The notes under the pieces were generated by a model. It saw only the letters and a list, made by a program, of their open reading frames with translations, searched no databases and was not told the origin of the DNA. A stretch of 64,000 nt of DNA from Neodiprion pinetum. Taxonomy: Eukaryota > Arthropoda > Insecta > Hymenoptera > Diprionidae. The stretch spans positions 23,058,026 through 23,122,025 of the forward strand of contig NC_060234.1 in assembly GCF_021155775.2 (NCBI RefSeq), written 5' to 3'. Numbering within the stretch: position 1 is the first letter of the stretch; the number at the start of each line of letters is the position of its first letter. Made by a program: the position numbers and the translations under genes. Below, piece after piece: positions 37,201 to 48,425 of this stretch.

Positions 37201-40200
37201 GGTTAGAGATGAACCGATTAAAGATGAATGGTTGTTATTATTAGAGAGAATTTTCAAAGCTACGGATGACGTTTAACCCGCACAAAAATTTTGGAATTAT
37301 TCATCACTGTAATGGAGATTCGCTCTGGTGCGAGAGGCTGATTATTGGTTAAAACACTTCACGGAACAACGAGGAAAATAACGATTGAGTTTTATCGAGA
37401 ATGAACAACAAACTGACTTTGGATCTGGCGTGTATGCAGGTATGTAGTATGTACAGTATACTAACGTTGCGTTAATATTATTAACTGTTTATCGTTACCT
37501 GGCATAGAATGGGTGATAGCAGACATCTGAATAGTAAACATTCAGGTTGTATTATTTGTTTTACACCATTTTGACACAATAACAGACTGTGCGTTATAAT
37601 ACGGTGACGCTTATTCTCGTACGTCGTCAAAACTGGGTGTTTACAACGAGGGGTTACGCCATTTTGTAATTTTCTTTTTTCCTGGCGGACACGGCATAGA
37701 CTAGACTCACGAAATTAAGCAAGAAGATAGTCGTAGACGTGTCGAAATACGGCCCCAAGACTGATGATACATGTTCTTGCCTATAGATGGCGTTTCGAGA
37801 TTTCAAAATGGAGGACCAGAACCGATTGAAATGCCTGAAAATATCACGATTAGTATCTCCATGCTCACTTTTTCTTGCCTTTCCGTTGTGGATCATACCC
37901 ATACCTATGGATCCTTTTCCAGAAGCCGTAAGCAGATTGCAGAAGCTGTAGCAACATCTTGTTATGGTTTTTGCAACCTGATTATGGCTTATGGAATTCT
38001 ATGTACTTCGGCCTTGAAAGGTACTTATGTTGACTAATATCGAAATCTATGCGGCACTGATGTGGAAACGCCGCTGTCATGGTCGAAATTATGTTATAAT
38101 TTCATTTTTCACATTTCCCACCATCCAAGCATTCTGGTTGATTTGCAAACTTTGGAATAATCTTCCAGCACAATTTTACGGGCAATATCAAACAAAAATG
38201 TCCAAATACGCTTTTGTCTTATGCGAGAGTGACACTAGGGAATGTATTTTTGCAACAAAAAGTAATTCGACAGCAGGAATACATTTTTTATCGTTATTGT
38301 TGCGAAAAACCAACCTTTTTTCGGGTATTTGTATTTGGCATCGGAATATGTCGAATTGCGCTAACTGCGGTATTATCACATCAGTGATGCGTAGGCTTGG
38401 ATAATAATAGTTAGAATGAATGATATTTAACGTGGTCAGTAGAGACCGTGGTGTGAGTATAACTAATCCGACCAGTCAAGAGTCCACTGAACCTACTGAA
38501 CTGAATTGACAAGCTCTACAACATTAGTGTAAGGAGTATGCACTACGTTCTATGTCTTCTTATTCTTCCCTACGGCTATCTCCTTTTCAGGAATGTGCCA
38601 TCTTCGACATGTCGGAGATATCTGACTTGATCTGACTAAGTAATTTAGTTAGCCGTTACCGATGTCGACAATGCCATTTTTTGGCTTCATTTTTCAGCTG
38701 TTGCACGACGATATCGTCGCAGCGCGACATTTTGCTGGTATTGACAAGCAAGTGCAATATGCATACTTTACAAAAATTTATGCATGTATAACATATTTTT
38801 GCTATTACATATGTAGCGTCTCCATATGCATCCATGGATATAAATGAAAAGCAAACATTTCAATACATACAATTCAAGTATAAAGGCAGAGTAATAAAGT
38901 AAGTGGATTTTTAATTAGAGATTGAGATTTAGTGATATTACGATTCGTGGAGCTTGATTTACAGACAGCTAGATAGGTTCTATTGTGATCAGAAATTGCG
39001 ATGAAACAATTTGGATTTAATAATACGTTAGTTACGTGTCGTATATATGACGTTATGCCAGCGCGCCAGCCGTACGCGTTACACGAGCAAAGACTATGCA
39101 GCTTGTAGATAGCTGCGAGTGGTGAAATGAAACTATATACAACCATTGAGTACGTGAGGTAGAGTTTATTATTATCCAGAAAAGAGAAAATCGTTTGACC
39201 AGAGTTCACTTAGCATATGTCGTATAAATATTAGATGTGTAATTAATTTCATAGGATGGAATAATGCTAAGGAATGCAACGTTGTGTACTGACATACGCC
39301 AGCCGGTAAAACGTAACCTGGGAGTTCTGCCATTATACATTGATGCCTTATACCTACTACGCCACTTCCGCCAACTCGCTGGTGATCAAAATGGACGCCT
39401 TTGTGTCTATTTTCTTGGTATTCATACCCCGTAAATAAAATAATCCTTAGAACTAATTACCCCCGCATTCTAAATAAGTACAAGGTGTCTCGTGAAATGA
39501 GAGTGACAAGTGCATGGTGTTGATTGCCGTCTGTTTTGTTACGATATGACTTGAGGCCTAAGAGAATCATGTAGGCCACAGCCGCGGATGACAATTGAGT
39601 GGATATTTCGCTGCGAGAAAAAGTCTTTTCGTTCAACTAACCGAGACACCGATGGACGTGAAAGATCGGCAACCTGTAATATCATCACGCCGTATTATTT
39701 TCGACTAAAGAAAATACACCAGCATCCCGCCAAAACAGTATTGGCCACCGCGCATTCCAGCGTATAAATAATCAGCGGTATTGCTTGGTAAGAGAAATAT
39801 CATGCATTTGATAATCAAACCTAGCTACGCATACCGAACTTGACTTTTCATAACTTTCAAAACTAGTATTGTTTTCATTCAAGAATCGAATAACACCCTT
39901 ACCTCACCCCCCTCAATATGTCAGGCTAACTTTGGCGCGATTATATTTCGTTAATTTTTAAACAATATTACAAATAGCACAAATTGATGCGAATACCATA
40001 GCATCTTTAATCATTTTTAACCACGTTTGTTATGCAATGTTATCATCTATTGCTCCGAACTCGTTACCACGATAAGTTGATGACTTTTCTTGATTTAATG
40101 CTCATATTTGCATGCGATGATACCATCGTCTACAGTTATTGTTTATTTATTTCACAGTTCACTCATTTAGCTTACCGAAATTAGTTCTTAGTTTTATTTA

Positions 40201-40826
40201 TTTTGCATGCTTCTTTTTTCAATTATGTAGCCCTTTTTTTTGCACATTTCAGATTTTTACATTATTTCAAGATCACAACCTCGGAGCCTCCCTGAAAATT
40301 TGCGACAACGGTAAAATGATACATTAATGATTTATCTATTACTTGACAATGAACATCAACTTGTACGTTAGTTAATAATTATCCATGTTGTTCAGTAAAA
40401 AATGTAAATTTAATTTACATTCAATTGTTGCAGGTAGTAACGGGCCGTACTTCAAACATGAATCGACTGTTGCAGGACCCTAGAGCGTCATCTAAATTTG
40501 GCTGACTTCTTAGTGACAGCAACAATGGGAACTTAGAGAGACTTTGTTGGGTTCCCAGGCTTGGTAGAAAGTTTGAAGACTCGAAGATATTATTGATTGA
40601 TAGTGCGCTTGTATGTAGTGCTCCGTCGAAAGTTGGTATTCCGCTGCTGCATCTACAATATCGAAACGTCAGAGACGCGGATATAGCAGAGCTGAGAATC
40701 GTTTAGTTTTAACGCAATCCATCTCTGAGGTGAGCTATTCAGAGAATTTGGAATAATTGATATTGGGGTGGAAGCAAAAACGAACAAAAAATACCAGAGA
40801 AAAATAAATTTATCGTTAGGGCTGTA
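34296..40826. other. Head-to-head spacer between tango and Nipped-B, with 5' untranslated exons
   Basis: Both flanking genes read outward from here, so their promoters and 5' untranslated exons should lie inside. The part near 34.4-35.0 kb is less AT-rich and is the likely tango 5' region. A minus-strand donor GGAG|GTGCGAG near 34396 could end a non-coding first exon. Another, TCC|GTGAGG at 34993, follows an ATG in the right phase (codons 35019-34993) for a nine-residue coding start. For Nipped-B, an acceptor-like attgttgcag ends at 40434. Near 35340-35410 is a fragment of a dispersed repeat. Open frames at 36.7-38.4 kb show no family resemblance. Confidence 0.45.
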
Positions 40827-43800
40827 ATGCCAGAACAAATCCTAGCCAAAATGAATGGGGTTATACCGAGCGTACCGATAACTACCCTTGCGGGCATAGC
40901 AAGTCTGACTGACTTGTTACCAGAGATGCCTTTGCCAACGCCGCTTCCGCAGACTCTGACAAATAAATCGCTTTTGTTTCATCCACGTGTGGCGCAGGAG
41001 GCGCAGATACTTCTTAGTGCAAGAGATGAGAACTTAGTGCCTCAGTTAATTCTCTCTCTCTCGCAGACATCCTCAGACCACATTGAGCTCAAGGACCACT
41101 ACGCCAACACCGAGCAGCTCGTAGATCCCCAGCAAAATACACCGGAATTGCTGAAAGCGATACTTCAGATAAATCCCCACGTGTTTAAAGGGCCACAGTA
41201 CAACTCTCCGCGGAACTGGACAACCCAAAATACTTCGCTGATGCACCCCAATCAGTCACCAGCCAGTTACGGACAGTTTTCACCATCTTATTCGAGCCCG
41301 TCAGGATCACGCCACACTCCTCAGGGCAGTCCTGCTCATCCGGCTGCTGCGCGCATCGTTTTGCCACCACCAGGAGCGGTGGCCCAGCCACAGCATCCTC
41401 GGATGAGTATCGCGCCTCAGAACCACGCCGAACTTTCGCAAATGTCACCATTTGCTGTTCCTTCGCCTTCTCCAAGAGCCACAGTCATCACAGAACAAAC
41501 CAGAGCATCGACGACGCCGCAACATATGCAGGAAGATGTGAACTGTGTGAATCCAATTTCCCAGATGAACCCGCAACAAAATATTTACTCCCCGGCTCAT
41601 CTCAGCTCACCTAATAGCGCAATTACGTCTCTGGGCAACATCACACCTCAGCATCACGTCGGCGGTCTCACGCCTCAGCACAATATACACCATACTTCAC
41701 CAATGCACGCTGGAATTCCTACACATCATCATAGTATGAACGTACAACAAAGTATTTACGATCCTGTACTGAATCAGCAGCTACCTCACCCCTTAGAATC
41801 CCACCAACTTGATAATGTCAATAACAGCGTTCAGGATAATCAACAGTTTATTCTGGATCCGGTCACTGGCTTTCCAGACGTTCAACTACCTATATCGCAT
41901 GATTTGGACGAGAGGCGGAATCCTGCACAAATGCCGATCCGGGATGTCATTCATAATTTACAGCAAATTCCGGTTCACCCTAATCCTAACCTGTTAGTAA
42001 ACGAAGCAAACGAAACTTACGGCTCACCACATAGAATGACGAATCCTTCGAGCATTCAAAATAATAATCTCGCCAAGAGCGAAGTGAGCCAAGCAACGCT
42101 GCCACTGGCAGTTACGCCAGTGGAAAAAATGAAAGAGCCTATTGTTATGTTGAAAAGATTGTCACTGGCCGATCAAGCTCTGATGCAAAAGAGCCTCAGC
42201 GCTTTTGCAGAGAAATCTCCGAACCTTGCAGCAAAAATGGGCATTATGGGAGGCAACAATGAGGTGAAGAGTGATTCGGAGAGCGAAGAGGAAATAGGCA
42301 GGAATAACAAGCACTTCAAGGCACGAGCCAGGGAGAGACAGGTCCAGAAAGAAAAAGAAAGAGCAGAGCGAAAGAAAGGAGAGGACAAGACCCAAAGAAG
42401 ACGCAGGAGGATAGTAGATGATGATGACGATTATAGAGAGGACGAAGAACCAAATTCGCCGACGAAACCTAAGATCAGGAAAGTAGAAAGAAAACTAGTT
42501 CCAGTACTGCATAAACTCAGCGTTGAGGAGCTTATGGACACTAACACGTATCAGAGATTCAACAGAACTATAGACGCGATATTTGAAAACACTGAAGACG
42601 CTGCAGCAACAGCTGATCTTGACGATGACGGCGACGTAGCTCCTGAAATGCTCATATCTAAATATCAGCTTCACGACTTATGCAGCGAAGCTGCCAAGCT
42701 CAAAGGTCTTGGGGCTATGGAATCTATCCCACCTGACCGCTTGGTCAGACTTCTCAACATATTGGAGAAGAACATACGTGACGGCGCTAGAGTCTCGCCA
42801 CTTGCTGATCCAGATGATGACATAGATGAAAGCCGCCTCTGGATGGAACTCGCCATGGAGAGGGTGCAGCGTGCAGTTGATGCATCACTTACCGCTCTCT
42901 ACATCATGACGTCACAAAATATGTCTAAGCATGTTTACCTTGAGGACGTTATAGACAGAATTGTGCTGTTTATGAAATTTCAGCTACAGAACACGATTTA
43001 CCCTTCGTTTGACCCTGTTTACAGAATAGACTCTAAAAACAAGACAGAAAATTTTAATGCCAGTGGTAGAAAAAAACGAGCCCATACTAAAGAAGTAAGG
43101 GAGAAAAGTATCCTTGGAGTTTATAATAAAATGCACGTGCTTGTTGGTCTGCTCGCCGAACTCCTCAGTATCCAGGTCTTGACCGACACAAGTGTGCTAC
43201 ATGCCTCTACCCTGGGTGTTGCTCCTTTCTTTGTCGAATCTGTGAGTGAGCTGCAGCTGAGTGCGCTGAAACTTGTAACAGTTATTTTTACAAAGTATGA
43301 GAAACACAGGCGATTGCTACTCGACGATATTTTGGCCTCAATAGCACGGCTGCCAAGCAGTAAAAGGAGTCTTAGGACTTACCGACTGAACTCTGAAGAT
43401 TATATACAAATGCTTACTGCTTTGGTTCTTCAGCTAATTCAATGTGTCGTAGTTCTACCGGAGAGTTTAATGCCACGTGATAAACAGGCGAGAGATGACG
43501 ATGAGAAGAGTGAAGAAAAAGAGAAGAAATCCCACCAGGTTGACATCGACGTTCTTATACTCAACAAGTACGAAACTGCGACAAGAACAGCTGGAAATTT
43601 TTTGAATGTTTTCCTAAACAAATGTGGAAGCAAAGGCGAGGAAATCGACTACAGACCGTTGTTTGAAAACTTTGTACAGGATCTGTTGGCGACTGTTAAC
43701 AAACCTGAATGGCCTGCCGCTGAACTGCTCCTCAGTCTTCTGGGGAATTTGCTTGTCAGCCATTTTTCCAACAAAGGATCTGACATGTCGCTCAGGATAG

Positions 43801-46800
43801 CGTCCATTGAATATCTTGGTGTTGTGGCTGCCAGACTGCGCAGGGATGCAGTAAACTCGCACTGTAAACTGTCGACGATCGATCAGATAGTAAAAGACAT
43901 AAAGACTGAACAGCAGAAAGACACTGACTATGAGGTGACAAAAGATAAGGACATTGTTGGGATCAGTGAGGATGAAGAAAGAACGATATTTCTGCAGAGA
44001 GTGCTAATCGATTATCTCGCAGTAAATGGAACGAACGACGCTGCTCTGGGATATGCGAGGCACTTTTACCTAGCACAATGGTACAGAGATACCGTAGTTG
44101 AAAAATCTCGCGTTGGCCAGACAAAAAATACGCCAACAAAAAAGATGCAGAAGAAAAAGTCAATAAAGAAAAATAGGCATCTCAGCAGCGATGAGGAAAG
44201 TGAATCAGATGAGAATGAGTGTGACGCAGATGAGAATGACAACAATGAACAGAAAAACTCAGAGTCATATCGGCTCATTGAACTAAAAAAGAAATTAATT
44301 ATAAATAAGATAAGACCTTACAGTCATTCCACCGCTAAAAGTGATATACTACAAACTTACATCGACTATAAGTCTGCGGAATTGATATCACAGTACCTTG
44401 CATCGAAGCGGCCCTTCTCACAAAGCTTCGATCGCTATCTCAAGCAGATACTTCACGTTCTGACTGAATCTTCAATCGCTATTCGCACCAAGGCAATGAA
44501 ATGCCTTACAATGATTGTCGAGGCTGATTCGAGTGTATTGGCCAGAGTTGACATGCAGCTTGGTGTAAAACACTCGTTTTTCGACCTATCCACGTCTGTT
44601 CGCGAAGCAGCTGTCGATCTCGTTGGTAAATTTGTCCTAAGTAGGCCAGAGCTGATTGACAAATACTACGATATGCTCTCCACGCGAATTCTTGACACTG
44701 GGGTCAGCGTGCGAAAGCGTGTCATCAAGATACTCAAGGATATATGTATGGAGTGCCCAAATTTCCCCAAAATACCGGAAATATGCGTCAAGATGATCAG
44801 AAGGGTTAACGACGAAGAGGGAATAAGAAAACTGGTCATGGAAGTGTTTCAGAACATGTGGTTCACTCCTGTCAAGGAACGACCTGTTGTAGATTCCGAG
44901 GCACTGCTTAGAAAGGTGATGAACATCACAGATGTCGTTACTGCTAGCAAGGACATGGGACTTGAGTGGTTCGAGCAGCTCCTGGTGAGCTTGTTCAAGC
45001 CTAAAGAGGACAAAGAGGACAGCACAAAGACAATGACTGAGCCGCCTAAGGCGTTGCTCACAGCCTGCAAGCAGATCGTTGATTGTCTTATCGAGAATGT
45101 ATTAAGACTTGAAGAAACGGGCCTTGACGATGCTGAGAAAGTTGAGAAGAAGGGCTCATCGCAAAGGCTAGTAGCCTGTTTAACTACGCTATATTTGTTT
45201 GCAAAAATAAGACCGCAGCTCCTCGTCAACCATGCGATAACGTTACAGCCCTATCTCAGTCTAAAATGCCAGACCCAGGGTGACTATCAGATAATAAGCA
45301 GTGTCGCTCACACGTTAGAGCTTGTCGTTCCGCTGATGGAACACCCCAGCGAAACCTTTCTGGCTCAGCTCGAAGAGGATTCTGTCAAACTGATTCTACT
45401 CCATGATAAGTCTGTCGTTGCAAGTTGCCTTTCCTGTCTGGGATCTATAGTAAACAATGTAACAAGGAATTTCAAGCTGATACGCGATTGCTTTAAGAAA
45501 TATTATGGACATTTGACCGACTACAAGTCGTTGTATGAGAAAAATCGTACCAATCCGATTCTGCAGAAGAATAGACCGTTTTTCAGACGCGCTTTGTTCA
45601 CTGTCGGACTTTTGCTCAGGCATTTCAACTTCACTGATAAGGAAGTAACCGAGGGCCTACCAGAGAATATAAAGGACCAAGTTTTTGAGACGCTGAGCTA
45701 CTTTGTGCATCAAGATAACGATGACATACGATTTTTCACACTTTCGGCTATTGGCTCATTGTGCATCAGGCACTACGAATTCATGATGACACCCGAGCTC
45801 AAAGAACTTTATCACCATTTACTCACTTCCGAAAATGCGCCCATCAACATGCGGTCACAGGTCCTCAACAACATTGAAGTATATCTGCAAGAGGAAGAAA
45901 AGCGAATGATAAAACAGGATCAGGAATGGGCTAAGCTGTCCAAGCAAGAGAACCTCAAGGAAATGGGCGACGTTTCATCGGGTATGGCTAGTACGGTAAT
46001 CCAGTTGTACCTAAAAGAGATACTGGAGTCGTTCCTTCATATAAATGTATCTGTGAGGCACGCTGCTCTCAAGGTAATCCAGCTGATATTGGCTCAGGGT
46101 CTCGTACATCCTGTGCAAATAGTTCCGTACCTGATTTGCATGAGTACAGATTGTGAAAAGATGGTGAGTCATAGTGCCGACAAACAACTGCAAGACATCG
46201 AGAAGAAATATCCAGGCTTCATACACATGAAGTCACAGTTTGGAATCAGGCTGAGCTACCGGCTTCAGAAGATACTGCAAAACGACGATACCGTTAGAGG
46301 GATGAGAATAAAGGAGGGGGAATTTCCATCTGCTCTCAACGGTTTTCTGTACACCATACTTAGGAATACCAAGCAGCAACGGAGGGCGATTGTTCTCTCT
46401 TTCCTTAAACAGTTTGACGAAAGTGCTAAGACAAGTTTGTCACAAATGCTTTATCTGGCAGACAATTTGTCTTACTTCACTTACCAGGTTCAGGATGAGC
46501 CATTGTTTATCATCCATAATATCGACATCATCATTTCAATGTCTGGCACAAATCTCTTACAGTCTTTCAAGGAGGCCCTGTTGCCTAAGGAGATTCATCC
46601 CCAGCAATCGCAGGTGCAACAACAGCAGCAACAGCAGGAGCATCCCTCGCTTATGAAATTTGGGCCTGATGGAGAACCACTGGCAATTCCAGTTTTACCG
46701 AATATTGAGGATGAAGAGGATGACGAAGAAGACGAGGAAACGATAATGGCAAGGTTACCAGAAGACACGACATTACTCAGGGAGTATATAACGGCTAGTC

Positions 46801-47471
46801 AAGGTTTTTTATTGCTGCTTACTCTGAGACAGCATCTCAAAGATCTTTACGGATTCACGGATGCTAAAATTGGACAGTATTCACCTTCAGAATCTGCGAA
46901 GGTCTACGAGAAGGCTGTTAGTAGAAAAAATAATCTCCACTTCCGGCCTAAAGCAACGCTACAGAAACTGAAAGATGGTACAAATAATGATGAGCTGGAC
47001 GAAACTGGTAAAAAGAAGTTGATAAAAGAATACCTCGACTTCAAGCAATTGATGCTCAAATTTGATCCTGAGGAACCCGATGAGGAGGGGGGAAACCCTG
47101 AAGCTTTACAAAAAGCCAATCAAATTGATCCAACTGCTGCTAGCGGTAGATTACCAACTGTTGCAGATATTCACGCCACACCCACTCACTCTATGAACAG
47201 ACAGCTAAATGAGAATCAGATTAACATGAGTAACCCTGCGGTTCAAGTTAACTCTGTTAATTCAATCCCCGCAGCTCCACAGGCTGCGGCAACCACCCCA
47301 CGTGTACCTAAACTAACCATACACCCCCACAGCGAAAACAAGGACCACAGAAAACAGCATCGTACCCATAAAACGGAAAAGGTTAAAAAGCACAAGAAGA
47401 AAAAAAGGAGAAGAATTTCAGACAGTAGCGAAAGTGCTGAGGACTATAGTGACCCTGATTTTCTAGTGTGA
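40827..47471 (+). CDS. Nipped-B: Nipped-B / NIPBL / Scc2 cohesin-loading factor
   Basis: Loads the cohesin ring onto chromatin with its partner MAU2/Scc4; in flies it also aids enhancer-promoter communication. One unbroken frame of 2214 codons (fly about 2,080, human about 2,800). The N-terminus has PITTLAGIASLTDLL (17-31), the MAU2-binding region, then a long Pro/Gln/His-rich stretch (about 120-430). Next come MLKRLSLADQALMQKSLSAF (about 440) and a basic/acidic region. LHKLSVEELMDTNTYQRF (about 566) precedes the HEAT-repeat body, with PLFENFVQDLLSTVNKPEWP-like (about 946), RTKAMKCLTMIVEADSSVLA (about 1220) and TGVSVRKRVIKILKDIC (about 1290). A glutamine run lies near 1926-1938. The C-terminal Nipped-B domain reads YSPSESAKVYEKAV, and the end is lysine-rich then SDPDFLV. 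The vertebrate protein starts at the equivalent of Met9 (40851), so that ATG may be the real start. Absence of any intron is unusual. Confidence 0.97.
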   Translation: MPEQILAKMNGVIPSVPITTLAGIASLTDLLPEMPLPTPLPQTLTNKSLLFHPRVAQEAQILLSARDENLVPQLILSLSQTSSDHIELKDHYANTEQLVDPQQNTPELLKAILQINPHVFKGPQYNSPRNWTTQNTSLMHPNQSPASYGQFSPSYSSPSGSRHTPQGSPAHPAAARIVLPPPGAVAQPQHPRMSIAPQNHAELSQMSPFAVPSPSPRATVITEQTRASTTPQHMQEDVNCVNPISQMNPQQNIYSPAHLSSPNSAITSLGNITPQHHVGGLTPQHNIHHTSPMHAGIPTHHHSMNVQQSIYDPVLNQQLPHPLESHQLDNVNNSVQDNQQFILDPVTGFPDVQLPISHDLDERRNPAQMPIRDVIHNLQQIPVHPNPNLLVNEANETYGSPHRMTNPSSIQNNNLAKSEVSQATLPLAVTPVEKMKEPIVMLKRLSLADQALMQKSLSAFAEKSPNLAAKMGIMGGNNEVKSDSESEEEIGRNNKHFKARARERQVQKEKERAERKKGEDKTQRRRRRIVDDDDDYREDEEPNSPTKPKIRKVERKLVPVLHKLSVEELMDTNTYQRFNRTIDAIFENTEDAAATADLDDDGDVAPEMLISKYQLHDLCSEAAKLKGLGAMESIPPDRLVRLLNILEKNIRDGARVSPLADPDDDIDESRLWMELAMERVQRAVDASLTALYIMTSQNMSKHVYLEDVIDRIVLFMKFQLQNTIYPSFDPVYRIDSKNKTENFNASGRKKRAHTKEVREKSILGVYNKMHVLVGLLAELLSIQVLTDTSVLHASTLGVAPFFVESVSELQLSALKLVTVIFTKYEKHRRLLLDDILASIARLPSSKRSLRTYRLNSEDYIQMLTALVLQLIQCVVVLPESLMPRDKQARDDDEKSEEKEKKSHQVDIDVLILNKYETATRTAGNFLNVFLNKCGSKGEEIDYRPLFENFVQDLLATVNKPEWPAAELLLSLLGNLLVSHFSNKGSDMSLRIASIEYLGVVAARLRRDAVNSHCKLSTIDQIVKDIKTEQQKDTDYEVTKDKDIVGISEDEERTIFLQRVLIDYLAVNGTNDAALGYARHFYLAQWYRDTVVEKSRVGQTKNTPTKKMQKKKSIKKNRHLSSDEESESDENECDADENDNNEQKNSESYRLIELKKKLIINKIRPYSHSTAKSDILQTYIDYKSAELISQYLASKRPFSQSFDRYLKQILHVLTESSIAIRTKAMKCLTMIVEADSSVLARVDMQLGVKHSFFDLSTSVREAAVDLVGKFVLSRPELIDKYYDMLSTRILDTGVSVRKRVIKILKDICMECPNFPKIPEICVKMIRRVNDEEGIRKLVMEVFQNMWFTPVKERPVVDSEALLRKVMNITDVVTASKDMGLEWFEQLLVSLFKPKEDKEDSTKTMTEPPKALLTACKQIVDCLIENVLRLEETGLDDAEKVEKKGSSQRLVACLTTLYLFAKIRPQLLVNHAITLQPYLSLKCQTQGDYQIISSVAHTLELVVPLMEHPSETFLAQLEEDSVKLILLHDKSVVASCLSCLGSIVNNVTRNFKLIRDCFKKYYGHLTDYKSLYEKNRTNPILQKNRPFFRRALFTVGLLLRHFNFTDKEVTEGLPENIKDQVFETLSYFVHQDNDDIRFFTLSAIGSLCIRHYEFMMTPELKELYHHLLTSENAPINMRSQVLNNIEVYLQEEEKRMIKQDQEWAKLSKQENLKEMGDVSSGMASTVIQLYLKEILESFLHINVSVRHAALKVIQLILAQGLVHPVQIVPYLICMSTDCEKMVSHSADKQLQDIEKKYPGFIHMKSQFGIRLSYRLQKILQNDDTVRGMRIKEGEFPSALNGFLYTILRNTKQQRRAIVLSFLKQFDESAKTSLSQMLYLADNLSYFTYQVQDEPLFIIHNIDIIISMSGTNLLQSFKEALLPKEIHPQQSQVQQQQQQQEHPSLMKFGPDGEPLAIPVLPNIEDEEDDEEDEETIMARLPEDTTLLREYITASQGFLLLLTLRQHLKDLYGFTDAKIGQYSPSESAKVYEKAVSRKNNLHFRPKATLQKLKDGTNNDELDETGKKKLIKEYLDFKQLMLKFDPEEPDEEGGNPEALQKANQIDPTAASGRLPTVADIHATPTHSMNRQLNENQINMSNPAVQVNSVNSIPAAPQAAATTPRVPKLTIHPHSENKDHRKQHRTHKTEKVKKHKKKKRRRISDSSESAEDYSDPDFLV

Positions 47472-47843
47472 AAAACGAGTGTAAATAACTAAATTATCTA
47501 TATATATATATATATATAAATTATATATATAAATTATATATATATATACACACACTAAACAATCATTCTTCTCATTTAATGAAAAACGTTGACATGCCAG
47601 ATGCGTGTTTTGTGGGATTTTTTTCTTTTCTTTGTCTTATTTTTTATTATTACTATTATTATCCCCGACGCTCATTTTCGAAGGCGTTTTTCATGCCAGA
47701 TGTTTTTTTTCTCAATTTTATTTTTTAATCTTGCTTTTTTCGTATTTAGTGTGCAATAGGACACAAGAGTGCGGCGACGTGCTAAATATGTGACACGGAA
47801 AAAGTTTGACCCAGTGAAAAATGGATGCGGATAAAAAGAAAGA

Positions 47844-47893
47844 AATAAAAAATTATCATAATACAATGAGACTATTTTCGAAAAAAAAAAAAA
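47844..47893 (+). terminator. AATAAA followed by a 13-A tract after Nipped-B
   Basis: AATAAA at 47844-47849 is followed 31 bases later by 13 consecutive A (47881-47893). It could be an ordinary poly(A) signal near a chance A-run. The arrangement also resembles the 3' end of a retroposed cDNA; see findings. Confidence 0.4.
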
Positions 47894-48352
47894 TAATTAA
47901 AAAATGATAACGTAATCATCTATTCTTTCTAATGGTCAAGTTACAGACGCAAAGGATTTATCGTACTAATGAATCGTTTGTACCTACACTGTGTAATGTG
48001 AGAAAGGAAGAAACAAAAATTCCACACAAATTTCAGGGGGAATAGCTTTGCTCGGATGCTATTTTATTTTAGTACACTTTTCTTTTTCGAAACCTTTTTC
48101 ACGCAATCATTCTTAATAAGCTCTTTTCTTTTTATATTTTTTTTTCCTTAGATATACAACATTGCTATTTATTATCTCGATCTCATCCGCTGATTGGCTT
48201 TGGTAGGAGAAATATTTTTTATCCGATGCATTGAGATTTTTTTTCTTTCCTCGTCAAAACCATCTCGACGGAATATTCCGAGCCAAGTTTTTCTCCGAGA
48301 TCCAAAGTACAATAGTCTCGTTACTAGATTCATTTCGATAAGATTTTTATGT

Positions 48353-48425
48353 AAATAATAATAATAATAACAATAACAGTAATAATAATAGTAATAATAA
48401 CAACAATAATAATAGTAATAAATAT
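48353..48425. repeat. AAT/AAC-type trinucleotide microsatellite
   Basis: Imperfect run of aat, aac and agt units. Confidence 0.85.

Noticed and set aside
37771..38404. Two consecutive plus-strand frames of 88 and 125 codons
   Set aside because: They overlap in different frames, with no motif, no clear splice signals and no resemblance to a known family or transposase.
41185..47119. Numerous antisense and shifted frames across Nipped-B
   Set aside because: They are shadows of the highly biased Nipped-B coding sequence.
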